Shown: piece after piece, positions 1 through 7,991 of the stretch
Position numbering within the stretch: the stretch's first letter is position 1
Layout: each line of letters begins with the position of its first letter
From: an uncultured Rhizobiaceae bacterium
GTDB lineage: Bacteria > Pseudomonadota > Alphaproteobacteria > Rhizobiales > Rhizobiaceae
DNA: 64,000 nt
Direction: 5' to 3'
NCBI GenBank assembly: GCA_951813045.1
Contig: CATOTF010000002.1
Location: forward strand, 4,030,001 to 4,094,000
Notes under the pieces: generated by a model
Databases searched by the model: none
The model's input: only the letters and a program-made list of their open reading frames with translations
Told to the model about the DNA's origin: nothing
Made by a program: the position numbers and the translations under genes

Positions 1-752
1 ATGGCATCCATCAAAGGTTCATCAACCTCAATTGAATCGATAGAGGACAAGCGCAGACGCACCAGACCCCTTACTTTCTTCAATATGGATTGAACCAACC
101 GCCCAAGACTTGGTGCGCCGGGCAGGTCCGCACCCCATGAGGTGAGGTCTACACCGGTGAGCACGATTTCCTTGTAATCATTGTCCACCAGTCTTTGAAT
201 CTGGTCGACAATTTCACCAGCGGGGACGGAGCGGGAATTTCCCCTGCCATATGGAATTATGCAAAAGGTACACCGGTGGTCGCAGCCGTTTTGCACCTGA
301 ACAAATGCTCGGGTCCGCCCCTCAATGGCATCAACCATATGGGATGCCGTCTCCTTCACCGCCATAATGTCATTGACCCGGACCTTCTCGAACTGGTTCA
401 CCCCGAAATCTGGTAGTTGCCGATATGAATGGGCGTGAAGTTTTTCTTCATTGCCCAGCACAAGATCAACTTCATCCATATCGGCAAAGGTTTCTGGTTC
501 GGTTTGCGCGGCGCAACCTGATACGATAATCCGGGCGTCGGGCCGCTCACGGCGCACCTTTCGAATAGCCTGTTTTGCATCCTTCACCGCTTTTGCCGTA
601 ACGGCGCAGGTATTGACGACAATCGCACCATCGCGAAGTTCACCAAGACCGGCTTTCTCCCCTTCACGGCGCAGGACTTCGGATTCATAGGTATTGAGAC
701 GGCAACCAAATGTGAGAACATCAAGGCCCGATGATAGATTTTTCTCACCCAT
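1..752 (-). CDS. mtaB: tRNA (N6-threonylcarbamoyladenosine37-C2)-methylthiotransferase MtaB, C-terminal part cut by window edge
   Basis: Radical-SAM methylthiotransferase that converts t6A37 to ms2t6A37 in ANN-decoding tRNAs. About 250 N-terminal codons are present; the frame is open to base 1, so the 3' end lies outside the window. Visible are the N-terminal UPF0004-type cysteines (TFGCRLN, VNTCAVT and VSGCAAQ contexts) and the radical-SAM CxxxCxxC motif in CDHRCTFC, followed by IIPYGRGNSRS, which is typical of MtaB rather than MiaB. The start is ATG at 752-750, sharing one base with the dapF stop (TGATG), so the two genes are probably translationally coupled in a GNAT-dapF-mtaB operon. Confidence 0.95.
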   Translation of the reverse strand, partial: MGEKNLSSGLDVLTFGCRLNTYESEVLRREGEKAGLGELRDGAIVVNTCAVTAKAVKDAKQAIRKVRRERPDARIIVSGCAAQTEPETFADMDEVDLVLGNEEKLHAHSYRQLPDFGVNQFEKVRVNDIMAVKETASHMVDAIEGRTRAFVQVQNGCDHRCTFCIIPYGRGNSRSVPAGEIVDQIQRLVDNDYKEIVLTGVDLTSWGADLPGAPSLGRLVQSILKKVRGLVRLRLSSIDSIEVDEPLMDA

Positions 753-1618
753 CAGATCCGTTCCCAAGCACCAGTTGCCGGATCAAACACCCCGTCAAAC
801 TCATGTTCTGTCGCACCGGTCATGATAATGAAATTATCGTTGCGCCATTCAAGCTCCAGCGACCCACCCGGTTGATTGACCTTGACCTGTCGCCCGGTTT
901 TTTCCAGCCGCGCTGCGGCAACTGCAGCTGCGCATCCAGCCGAACCACAGGCGAGTGTCAGGCCGGCACCACGCTCCCATGTTCTCATGGTCAATTCTGT
1001 AGGGCTGATAATCTGCGCAACCGAAATGTTGGCTCGTTCCGGAAACAACATATGATATTCCAGCATCGGACCGAATTTATCGAGGGCATATGAATTCACG
1101 TCATTGTCCACCCAAAAAATCACATGGGGGTTTCCCATATTCACGACAGATGGGGTGTGCAGGATAGGGTCATCGATCGGGCCGACCTGCAGTTCAATTC
1201 CACGGGTATCAGCAAATTCTTCCGACAGGGGAATCTGATCCCATTCAAAGCGCGGCACCCCCATGTTGACGCTCACCCGGCCATCATCCAGCAATTTGGC
1301 CTCAAGCTTATTTCCATCAACCTCAAACGAGAAAACTTCCTGTTCAACCTGCCTACTTAACCAGTCAACGACACACCGTGTTCCATTACCACAGGCTTCT
1401 GCACGTGACCCGTCAGAATTGAAAATCTCGATCCGGGCGTTTTTACCAACTGGACCTGGTTTATGAACCGCCATCAATTGATCAAAATGAGTATCCTCAT
1501 GACCCGCCAGCGCAATTGCAGCCTCAGATGTAACACTGTCCGCACGGGCGCGCATATCGGCAACAATGATCTTATTGCCGATGCCATTCATTTTAACGAA
1601 GGGTACTGTGTTTTCCAT
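752..1618 (-). CDS. dapF: Diaminopimelate epimerase
   Basis: Interconverts LL- and meso-diaminopimelate in lysine and peptidoglycan synthesis (cytoplasmic, cofactor-free, two-cysteine mechanism). The 288-residue product has both signature halves: an N-terminal EACGNGTRC with the first catalytic Cys, and a C-terminal ERGAGLTLACGSAG with the second. The N-terminus (VPFVKMNGIGNKI) matches the family. It lies 54 bases downstream of a GNAT gene and overlaps mtaB by one base. The dapF-mtaB order is common in alphaproteobacteria. Confidence 0.97.
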   Translation of the reverse strand: MENTVPFVKMNGIGNKIIVADMRARADSVTSEAAIALAGHEDTHFDQLMAVHKPGPVGKNARIEIFNSDGSRAEACGNGTRCVVDWLSRQVEQEVFSFEVDGNKLEAKLLDDGRVSVNMGVPRFEWDQIPLSEEFADTRGIELQVGPIDDPILHTPSVVNMGNPHVIFWVDNDVNSYALDKFGPMLEYHMLFPERANISVAQIISPTELTMRTWERGAGLTLACGSAGCAAAVAAARLEKTGRQVKVNQPGGSLELEWRNDNFIIMTGATEHEFDGVFDPATGAWERI

Positions 1619-1630
1619 GGCCGCCTATAT

Positions 1631-1659
1631 GGCGCTTGTCTGCCCATTCGGCAAGCGCC
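1631..1659 (-). other. Intercistronic hairpin between the GNAT gene and dapF
   Basis: A perfect 8-bp inverted repeat (GGCGCTTG at 1631-1638, CAAGCGCC at 1652-1659) with a 13-nt loop sits in the short gap between two co-directional minus-strand genes. No T-run follows it on the minus strand, so it is not a canonical intrinsic terminator. It could block 3' decay, tune expression between the cistrons or affect dapF initiation. The function is inferred only. Confidence 0.45.
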
Positions 1660-1672
1660 GCGAATACCGCCT

Positions 1673-2293
1673 TTACTTCGCCAATGGCACGTGGCGACCG
1701 GCATCTTTTCTGATCGTGCCATCCAGTCGCGGGTCGGGGTATTCCTCATCCTGTTCGTAGTAGACCACAAAGCCGCGCTTGCGATAATTTTCCAACGCTG
1801 ACGAATGATCCAATGTACAGGTATCAAGGATAAGCGGGAGCTTGCGCTGGCCCGCATAAATTATCGCTTCCGTGAGCATATAGGATCCCAGCCCCCCGCC
1901 GATAAATCCGGGCAAAAGGGCGAAATAATTAATCTTGCTTTCTTGCGCACTCGTGAAATTCATTTCGAAAAACCCGGCGGGCGTTCCCCGGTCGTATAGA
2001 ACCATGATATGAATATCATTATTGCCAATTATCAGAGCCAGTTCATCGTCGCCCATGCGACGGCGGTCACCCCAGATAAATTCTTCCCCGGCTGTGTGAT
2101 ACAAATACCGGTAAAACTGAATGCTGGGATCATGGGCCCGTATCAATGACAGGCCTTCACGGGGTGCCGACCTTGAGGCTACCTCCCCAGGTTCATCCAG
2201 ACGCAAATACCAGCGGTGTACGGGCAGATATCCGGCAGGCAGGTTTTGGCGCGTCTTTTGACGCTCCCATTCAAGTTCATATGTCGTTGCCAT
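1673..2293 (-). CDS. GNAT-family N-acetyltransferase
   Basis: 206 residues. The C-terminal half has the GNAT fold signature: a beta strand ending in KINYFALLPGFIGGGLGSYMLTEAI, where GFIGGGLG plays the part of the acetyl-CoA pyrophosphate loop (Q/RxxGxG/A), then a conserved strand-helix with NYRKRGFVVYYE. The substrate cannot be read from the sequence. It is upstream of dapF-mtaB on the same strand and 17 bases downstream of the MBL-fold gene, so it may be co-transcribed with both. Confidence 0.85.
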   Translation of the reverse strand: MATTYELEWERQKTRQNLPAGYLPVHRWYLRLDEPGEVASRSAPREGLSLIRAHDPSIQFYRYLYHTAGEEFIWGDRRRMGDDELALIIGNNDIHIMVLYDRGTPAGFFEMNFTSAQESKINYFALLPGFIGGGLGSYMLTEAIIYAGQRKLPLILDTCTLDHSSALENYRKRGFVVYYEQDEEYPDPRLDGTIRKDAGRHVPLAK

Positions 2294-2310
2294 AAGAAGA
2301 ACCGTCTTTG

Positions 2311-3402
2311 TTAGTTGGATGAATTTGAGTTTAGCGGCACATCCCAGAATTGACCCGGTTGCAAGGCTCTGAATACATCAGCGCTTATATTGTGTTTTTG
2401 CCGTGCCGCATCCAGCGCTTCCAATTGCTCTTCGATGCTTTCATCCGTCAATTGAAAAGTTCCCCAGTGATGGCCGAGCGTATGTTCTGTACCGCATAAG
2501 ATATGACCTTGCACCGATTCATCGGGGTTCTGGTGCTGATGGCGCATGAAATCTCTGGGCTCATAGGCACCAAAAGGGAGAATTGCCAGGCGGATGGGTC
2601 CGTAACGCTCTTTGACATCACGGTAATTTTCACCCCCATGAAACCCAGTGTCGCCGATGTGGTAAATCTGTCCAGCCGGGCCCTGCAACATAAAGGCGGC
2701 CCAAAGCGCGTTGCGGCGATCCCCCATGCCACGGGCAGACCAGTGGTGCATGGGTTCCAGGCTCACTTTCATCGTATCGGACAGTTCAAACGTATCGCCC
2801 CAGTCCCCCACCTCTATTCGAAAGTCCGCATCATAGTCTTTTAATATCCGGTCATTCCCAAGCGGTGTCACGATCAGCGGATTATGATCCGCTTTCAAAC
2901 GAGATAGGGTTACAACATCAAGATGGTCATAGTGATTGTGAGACAGGAGCACGACATCAATCGGCGGCAGGTCTTCAAATTTTATGCCCGGTTGATTAAC
3001 CCGTTTCGGCCCGGCCCACGTGACGGGCGAACAGCGCTGCGACCAAACCGGGTCTGTCAATATATTTAACCCACCGGTCTGTATAAGAACGGAGGCGTGG
3101 CCGATAAAACTTACTCGTAAATCTTCCCCGCCCACCTGTTCCGGCGGCATATCATTATGGGGAGACGGATAAGTTTTTGGCCATTTCTTTCTACCGCCAC
3201 CCATTTGCCATTTTAGCAGATCAACGAAGCCTTTAGGCGGATGGCCTTCCGGATTAAAGAAATTGACACCATCAAAATGGTCACTAACGGGACCGTCGTA
3301 ATAAGGGTTCCGTGACCTGGCCAATGCGAGCGCTCCTGCCCCGGTTGCCGCGCTGCCGACAAGCAACAGGCCCAGCGCTTTTAAAAACTGCCTTCTTTTC
3401 AT
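2311..3402 (-). CDS. Metallo-beta-lactamase-fold hydrolase, NAPE-PLD/UlaG-like, with Tat-type leader
   Basis: 363 residues beginning MKRRQFLKALG, a twin-arginine-like leader followed by a hydrophobic Gly/Ala-rich segment, so export or membrane anchoring is likely. The metal-binding motif SHNHYDHLD (HxHxDH) is followed by further metal ligands in MHHWSARG and IGDTGFHGG. The layout (YIGHASVLI-like FIGHASVLIQ, then TDPVWSQRCSP) is that of the UlaG/NAPE-phospholipase D branch of the superfamily. The natural substrate is unknown; a phospholipid role is a family-level guess. Confidence 0.85.
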   Translation of the reverse strand: MKRRQFLKALGLLLVGSAATGAGALALARSRNPYYDGPVSDHFDGVNFFNPEGHPPKGFVDLLKWQMGGGRKKWPKTYPSPHNDMPPEQVGGEDLRVSFIGHASVLIQTGGLNILTDPVWSQRCSPVTWAGPKRVNQPGIKFEDLPPIDVVLLSHNHYDHLDVVTLSRLKADHNPLIVTPLGNDRILKDYDADFRIEVGDWGDTFELSDTMKVSLEPMHHWSARGMGDRRNALWAAFMLQGPAGQIYHIGDTGFHGGENYRDVKERYGPIRLAILPFGAYEPRDFMRHQHQNPDESVQGHILCGTEHTLGHHWGTFQLTDESIEEQLEALDAARQKHNISADVFRALQPGQFWDVPLNSNSSN

Positions 3403-3555
3403 GAAAACCAGTTGGAGCGTGAAACGGACTGAGTCAAGTGTATCGGTCGATCATTTAAACCGAACGGTACAAGCTCTTTACTTTAGATTTATGCGTATCG
3501 GCATCGCTCATCTGTGAAGACGAACATGCGCGTCAAGCGATCAATATCTGAAATG

Positions 3556-3762
3556 TCAGTACGGATAAGAATCAATCGTCGAGGAAATATAACTTGGATA
3601 TTTATCCAGTTTATTATGCTTTTGCTGCAAAATCGGCTTTTCATCAGACTGCGCTGACTTCAAGTCCTCTCTCGTTTCATCAATTTCCCTGACCAGCGTA
3701 TCGTGGCGGAAGGCCGCGGGTTCATTGTGATAGATCCGGTCTCGTGGCGAATTGGTCCACAT
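3556..3762 (-). CDS. Small charged hypothetical protein (68 aa)
   Basis: Unrecognised. It is a hydrophilic, probably helical protein with a central stretch rich in Asp/Glu/Lys/Gln (TLVREIDETREDLKSAQSDEK) and a C-terminus ending in Tyr-Pro-Tyr. A weak purine-rich AGGGAATGAG precedes the ATG. No other long frame covers this space and it points away from ffh. It could be a lineage-restricted small protein or a spurious frame. Confidence 0.4.
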   Translation of the reverse strand: MWTNSPRDRIYHNEPAAFRHDTLVREIDETREDLKSAQSDEKPILQQKHNKLDKYPSYISSTIDSYPY

Positions 3763-3928
3763 GGTCTCATTCCCTGAAACAAATTTACGTGTGATAGAAC
3801 CGCCCTAAGGTGGCTTCTACTTCATGCGAAACCTTTTTGCTGTGAGGAAAGGCACAATTGTGTTGGTAAGATTAAATATTTTTTAGCTTTGCAAATGATC
3901 GCGGATATATCCGAACGGTCACGAAAGC

Positions 3929-4077
3929 TTGACTCCTCACCCACTTCGCGGCATATGCGCCCCACAGGCAAAACTTTGTCCTTGAATAAAAGATCGAGCA
4001 ACCGACCGGACCTTTAAAATTTAAAGTTTCCGGAGGTCACCACCCGCCAGCGATATTCGCCCGCGGGTGTTTTTTTC
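3929..4077 (+). ncRNA. Candidate structured RNA or leader upstream of ffh
   Basis: The 399-base gap between the small orphan and ffh holds ordered structure. There is a possible promoter (TTGACT at 3929-3934, 17-nt spacer, CATATG at 3952-3957; weak -10). Next is an A/T-rich inverted repeat (CTTTAAA-A-TTTAAAG, 4012-4026) flanked by the complementary arms CCGGA and TCCGG. A GC-rich hairpin with seven T residues ends it at 4077. Together this fits a short independent transcript of about 100-120 nt ending 85 bases before ffh. It lacks the conserved GGAAGG/GCAGCC loop of SRP RNA. A 12-bp palindrome (CGGATATATCCG, 3902-3913) lies just upstream. Confidence 0.35.
4041..4077 (+). terminator. Intrinsic terminator upstream of ffh
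   Basis: CACCCGC (4041-4047) pairs with GCGGGTG (4063-4069). Inside, GCGA (4050-4053) pairs with TCGC (4057-4060) around a 3-nt loop, across a 2x2 internal loop. The stem is followed directly by seven T residues (4070-4076). No plus-strand protein gene precedes it, which implies a short upstream transcript or an attenuated ffh leader. Confidence 0.75.
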
Positions 4078-4161
4078 GTTTGTTTAAGGATCGCTGGTTT
4101 TACCACCCCAATAAGCTTACCTTGCTGACAACTATTATCGGCAAAGGGAATAAGAGACACG

Positions 4162-5691
4162 ATGTTTGAATCGCTATCAGATCGCCTCAGCGGCATATTT
4201 GACGGATTAACCCGTCGCGGTGCCCTGTCGGACAAGGACGTTTCAACAGCCTTGCGCGAAATTCGCCGGGCGCTGATTGAAGCTGATGTGGCGCTGGATG
4301 TTGTTCGAAGCTTTACCGAGGCCGTGCGCGAAAAAGCGGTTGGCGCAGAAGTCGTCAAATCCGTAACACCGGGACAAATGGTCGTGAAGATCGTCCATGA
4401 CGAACTTGTCGCCATGCTGGGTGAAGAAGACGCAAAGATCGATCTCAACGCCCCAGCACCCGTCGCCATTATGATGGTTGGCCTTCAAGGCTCTGGTAAA
4501 ACCACAACCACCGGTAAAATTGCCCTGCGCATGCGCAAAAAGGATCGCAAGAAGGTTCTTATGGCGTCGCTTGATACAAGACGCCCCGCCGCTCAGGAAC
4601 AATTGCGCCAGTTGGGCGAGCAAACCGAGGTCGACACCCTGCCGATTGTTGAAGGTCAGGACCCAGTCCAGATCGCCAACCGCGCTGTTCAGGCCGCCAA
4701 ACTGGGCGGTTATGATGTTGTTATTCTTGATACCGCCGGGCGCACATCAATTGATGAACCGCTTATGGTGGAAATGGCGGACATTAAAGCCGCTGCAAAC
4801 CCTCATGAAATTCTACTGGTCGCTGATTCCCTGACCGGCCAGGACGCCGTTAATCTCGCGCAGAATTTTGACGGTCGTGTCGGCATTACCGGTCTGGTTC
4901 TCACCCGTATAGATGGCGATGGGCGCGGTGGTGCCGCCCTTTCCATGCGGGCGGTTACCGGCAAACCGATCAAACTTCTCGGCGTTGGCGAAAAAATGGA
5001 TGCGCTGGAGGATTTCTATCCCCGCCGCATCGCTGACCGCATATTGGGCATGGGCGATATCGTATCGCTGGTTGAAAAAGCATCTGAAAACATCAGCGCC
5101 GAGCAGGCCGCTGCGATGGCCAAAAAGATGCAAAAGGGTCTGTTCGATATGGACGACCTTTCCCAGCAGCTTGGTCAGATGTCGAAAATGGGCGGCATGG
5201 GTTCGATCATGAAAATGATGCCCGGTATCGGCAAAATGGCCAAGCAGATCGAAGCGTCAGGCATTGATGACAGTGTTTTCAAAAAGCAACAGGCGATCAT
5301 CTCCTCGATGACCCGCAAAGAGCGCAAAACGCCGAAACTTCTCAACGCCAGCCGTAAAAAACGCATCGCCGCCGGTTCCGGCTCTTCCGTACAGGAAGTC
5401 AATCAATTGCTGAAAATGCACCGCCAGATGGCTGATATGATGAAAAAAATGTCAGGAAAAGGCGGTAAAGGCATGATGGGCAAAATGGCGTCTGCCATGG
5501 GTATGGGTGGCATGGGTGGTGGCCTTCCCGGCATGCCCGGTGGAATGAGTGGAATGGGCGGCGGCATGCCTGATATGGGAAGCATGGACCCCAAGCAGTT
5601 GGAACAAATGGCCAAGCAAATGGGTGCCGGTGGCGCACCCAAACTTCCCGGCCTCGGCGGCGGCAACCCTTTTGGGAGCGATAAGAAGTGA
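4162..5691 (+). CDS. ffh: Signal recognition particle protein Ffh (SRP54)
   Basis: GTPase that binds signal sequences on nascent inner-membrane proteins and delivers ribosomes to FtsY. Of 509 residues, the N-domain covers about 1-90. The G-domain has the P-loop GLQGSGKTTTTGK near residues 107-118, DTRRPAA, DTAGR and GVGEKMDALEDF. The M-domain carries the Met-rich signal-binding helices and SRKKRIAAGSG, which contacts SRP RNA. The tail from about 435 is a Met/Gly-rich low-complexity run, common in alphaproteobacterial Ffh. It heads a compact plus-strand operon and overlaps the next gene by 4 bases. Confidence 0.98.
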   Translation: MFESLSDRLSGIFDGLTRRGALSDKDVSTALREIRRALIEADVALDVVRSFTEAVREKAVGAEVVKSVTPGQMVVKIVHDELVAMLGEEDAKIDLNAPAPVAIMMVGLQGSGKTTTTGKIALRMRKKDRKKVLMASLDTRRPAAQEQLRQLGEQTEVDTLPIVEGQDPVQIANRAVQAAKLGGYDVVILDTAGRTSIDEPLMVEMADIKAAANPHEILLVADSLTGQDAVNLAQNFDGRVGITGLVLTRIDGDGRGGAALSMRAVTGKPIKLLGVGEKMDALEDFYPRRIADRILGMGDIVSLVEKASENISAEQAAAMAKKMQKGLFDMDDLSQQLGQMSKMGGMGSIMKMMPGIGKMAKQIEASGIDDSVFKKQQAIISSMTRKERKTPKLLNASRKKRIAAGSGSSVQEVNQLLKMHRQMADMMKKMSGKGGKGMMGKMASAMGMGGMGGGLPGMPGGMSGMGGGMPDMGSMDPKQLEQMAKQMGAGGAPKLPGLGGGNPFGSDKK

Positions 5692-6233
5692 CCAGCGCGC
5701 TGATTCCATTGCCGGAGATTGAAACAGAACGGCTGCATTTACGCGGCTGGTGGAAAACCGACTTCGACGCAATCGCCGACATTTTCAGCGATGAGGATAA
5801 TGCCCGTTTTATCGGCGGCAAGAAAGCACGTTGGGAATCATGGCGGCATTTTGCCATGATTATCGGCCACTGGCATCTTCGCGGGTTTACCGCATTCGCA
5901 GTTGTCGAAAAAGCTACCCAAAAAACACTTGGTTATGTCGGTCCGTGGTTTCCCGAAGGGTGGCCGGAACCGGAAATTGGCTATTCACTTATCCCGTCTG
6001 CCGGCGGAAAAGGTTTTGGAACAGAGGCAGCAATCGCCAGCCTGAAATTTACCTATCGTGATCTGGGCTGGACCACAGCCATCAGCATGATCGACAAGAA
6101 AAACTCAGGTTCAAAGAAGGTTGCCTCCAAGATGGGAGCTACTTTTGAAAAAGAAGCTGTGCTTTTCGATAAATTTGAAGCTGAAATCTGGCGTCACCTC
6201 CCGCCTGAACAATTTCAGGAGCGTTTCGCATGA
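5688..6233 (+). CDS. GNAT-family acetyltransferase, RimJ/RimL-like
   Basis: 181 residues, starting at a GTG that overlaps the ffh stop (GTGA). IETERLHLRGW at the N-terminus, IGYSLIPSAGGKGFGTEA (acetyl-CoA loop) and the end NSGSKKVASKMGATFEKEAV are typical of the RimJ/RimL-type N-acetyltransferase_3 family. Substrates of relatives include ribosomal protein N-termini, but the target here cannot be assigned. It is translationally coupled on both sides, to ffh and to the chorismate mutase gene (ATGA). Confidence 0.88.
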   Translation: MTSALIPLPEIETERLHLRGWWKTDFDAIADIFSDEDNARFIGGKKARWESWRHFAMIIGHWHLRGFTAFAVVEKATQKTLGYVGPWFPEGWPEPEIGYSLIPSAGGKGFGTEAAIASLKFTYRDLGWTTAISMIDKKNSGSKKVASKMGATFEKEAVLFDKFEAEIWRHLPPEQFQERFA

Positions 6234-6511
6234 CCCCTCAAGAACAACTCCTCCATTACCGTAAATCAATCGACAACTTCGATGCTGTTCTGATCCACAC
6301 ACTCGCGGAACGATTTCGCATTACCAAAGCGGTCGGCACATTAAAAGCGTCAGCCGATCTGCCGCCTTCTGATCCAAAACGCGAAGAAGAACAGGTCGAA
6401 CGTCTCCGTCGTCTGGCAGAGCATGCCGACCTTGATCCGGATTTTGCCGAAAAATTTCTCGAATTCGTCATTCGCGAAGTCATTCAACATCACAAACAAG
6501 CGCGCAGTTAA
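6230..6511 (+). CDS. Chorismate mutase, AroQ type (monofunctional)
   Basis: Converts chorismate to prephenate for Phe/Tyr synthesis. The 93-residue all-helical protein has the AroQ pattern: LLHYRKSIDNFDAVLIHTLAERFRIT (helix 1, with the active-site Arg and family RxxID..L..LLxxR spacing), a KREEEQ segment in helix 2 and a C-terminal helix FLEFVIREVIQHHK. No prephenate dehydratase or DAHP synthase domain is fused. It overlaps the upstream GNAT gene by 4 bases and lies 47 bases before rpsP, an alphaproteobacterial ffh-aroQ-rpsP arrangement. Confidence 0.93.
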   Translation: MTPQEQLLHYRKSIDNFDAVLIHTLAERFRITKAVGTLKASADLPPSDPKREEEQVERLRRLAEHADLDPDFAEKFLEFVIREVIQHHKQARS

Positions 6512-6558
6512 AACGCGTTTCAACAACAAAGAACATGAACACCTAAGGAAATAAACTC

Positions 6559-6978
6559 ATGGCTACTAAAATTCGTCTCGCCCGTGGCGGCTCTAAAAAG
6601 CGCCCGTTTTACCGCATCGTCGTTGCCGATGTACGCGCCCCACGTGATGGCCGTTTCATCGAAAAACTCGGCACATACAACCCGTTGCTGCCACGCGATT
6701 CAGCTGAACGTGTCACGATGGATAAAGAGCGCATCCAACATTGGCTCGACCATGGCGCACAACCAACCGATCGCGTTGCCCGCTTTCTTGATGCCGAGGG
6801 CATGATGAAACGCGAAGCCCGCAACAACCCGAATAAAGCCAAGCCCGGTAAAAAGGCTCAGGAACGCGTTGAAGAGAAAAAGCAAAAAGAAGAGGATGCA
6901 GCAGCAGCCGCTGCGGAAGCAGAAGAAGCCGCAAAGACCGCTGCTGAAGCTCCAGCGGAAGAAGCTGCAGCTGAATAG
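6559..6978 (+). CDS. rpsP: 30S ribosomal protein S16
   Basis: Ribosomal protein of the 30S body. The core is [22 protein letters not shown]...[12 protein letters not shown]...[20 protein letters not shown]. At 139 residues it is longer than the 80-90 residue core because of a Lys/Glu/Ala-rich tail from about residue 95, ending in alternating Ala and Glu; such tails are frequent in alphaproteobacterial S16. AAGGAA lies about 10 bases before ATG. A terminator-like hairpin follows in the gap to rimM. Confidence 0.98.
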   Translation: MATKIRLARGGSKKRPFYRIVVADVRAPRDGRFIEKLGTYNPLLPRDSAERVTMDKERIQHWLDHGAQPTDRVARFLDAEGMMKREARNNPNKAKPGKKAQERVEEKKQKEEDAAAAAAEAEEAAKTAAEAPAEEAAAE

Positions 6979-7023
6979 GGTTTACCTTTTCAAACTGTTG
7001 ATCATCGACGGTAACAATATTAG

Positions 7024-7057
7024 TGGACAGATGACTCCGGGCCCCTGTCCATTTTTT
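7024..7057 (+). terminator. Intrinsic terminator or attenuator between rpsP and rimM
   Basis: TGGACAG (7024-7030) pairs with CTGTCCA (7045-7051), followed by six T residues (7052-7057), 45 bases after the rpsP stop and only about 22 bases before the chosen rimM ATG. It probably ends a fraction of rpsP transcripts, giving S16 in excess over RimM. Confidence 0.75.
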
Positions 7058-7079
7058 ATAACCGAAAAAATTGCGCCTT

Positions 7080-7607
7080 ATGAAATTAGAAAACCCGATT
7101 TTAATGGCGCAAATCGGCGCACCTCATGGCATCAAAGGGGAAGTGCGGGTCAGGCCTTTTGGCAACAACCCCATGTCACTGGATCAATACGGCTCGCTCT
7201 ATGCGGATGACGGGCGCAAATTTAAAATCATGCGCATGCGCGCTGCCAAAAATATGCTTGTGGTCAAATTCAAAGGCATAAATTATCGCGACGAGGCTGA
7301 GGCGATAAACGGCACGGAACTCTTTATCGACAGATCGGCCCTGCCTGATGACACGGAAGATGGCGAATTTTACGTAACAGATCTGATCGGATGTAAGGCA
7401 ATAGATAGCGAAGGACTGGAAGTGGGCACCGTTAAAGATGTACCGAATTTTGGTGCCGGTGATCTCATTGAGATTACTTTGACAGGGTCAAGTGATTCGC
7501 TGCTGCTTGAGTTTTCAAAGGAAAACGTACCGCACCTTAATTTAGAAAACCGTACGATCACGATTCATCAGCCCGATGAGGTAAGCGAACGGGACAGCGA
7601 AAAATAG
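7080..7607 (+). CDS. rimM: Ribosome maturation factor RimM
   Basis: Binds S19 and promotes 30S head maturation. The N-terminal RimM beta-barrel has IGAPHGIKGEVRVRPF. The C-terminal PRC-barrel has DLIGCKAIDSEGLEVGTVKDVPNFGAGDLIEI. The ATG at 7080 gives 175 residues. A TTG three codons upstream and an ATG at 7104 are alternatives, because no clear ribosome-binding site is present. The usual downstream partners trmD and rplS are missing; a pterin dehydratase gene follows instead. Confidence 0.96.
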   Translation: MKLENPILMAQIGAPHGIKGEVRVRPFGNNPMSLDQYGSLYADDGRKFKIMRMRAAKNMLVVKFKGINYRDEAEAINGTELFIDRSALPDDTEDGEFYVTDLIGCKAIDSEGLEVGTVKDVPNFGAGDLIEITLTGSSDSLLLEFSKENVPHLNLENRTITIHQPDEVSERDSEK

Positions 7608-7703
7608 ATTGATTAACAGCTTCGCCAAACTGTGATCACGTAATCCTAAACGCTAATTGCATCACTCTTTTCCTGCTGGCACGATGTGGACAGGGAGAAA
7701 ACG

Positions 7704-7991
7704 ATGGTAACAAAACTACCCGGAAGCGAAATTTCCGTAGCTTTACAACAGCTAGACGGCTGGTCGCTCACCGGTGACGAAAACGCCATCTATAAAAAAT
7801 TTGTGTTCAAAAATTTCAACGAAGCGTTCGGTTTTATAACGCAGGCCGCATTGCAGGCCGAGAAACTAAACCATCATCCCGAATGGTCTAACGTCTATAA
7901 AATCGTAGATGTGACACTCACCACCCACGACGCGGACGGTATCACCGAACTCGACATTAAACTCGCCACCTTCATGAATGGAATATCCTGA
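7704..7991 (+). CDS. Pterin-4a-carbinolamine dehydratase (PhhB/DCoH family)
   Basis: Recycles 4a-hydroxytetrahydrobiopterin; many bacterial homologues have other or unknown roles, including Moco-linked ones. It has about 95 residues with the active-site block [30 protein letters not shown], containing the HHPEW histidines and the distal His-Asp. The start is ATG at 7704 with AGGGAG nine bases upstream; a GTG six codons earlier is less likely. Its stop overlaps the start of the TPR protein gene by one base (TGATG). Confidence 0.93.
   Translation: MVTKLPGSEISVALQQLDGWSLTGDENAIYKKFVFKNFNEAFGFITQAALQAEKLNHHPEWSNVYKIVDVTLTTHDADGITELDIKLATFMNGIS

Noticed and set aside
3900-4160. Possible SRP (4.5S) RNA gene before ffh
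   Set aside because: The conserved GGAAGG and GCAGCC loop sequences are absent; only a generic structured transcript can be supported.
4014-4623. Long minus-strand frames opposite the start of ffh
   Set aside because: Antisense shadows of the Ffh N- and G-domains; low-complexity products and no family resemblance.
5399-5857. Minus-strand frames rich in Pro, His and Met opposite the ffh tail
   Set aside because: They arise from the repetitive Gly/Met codons of the Ffh M-domain tail read backwards.
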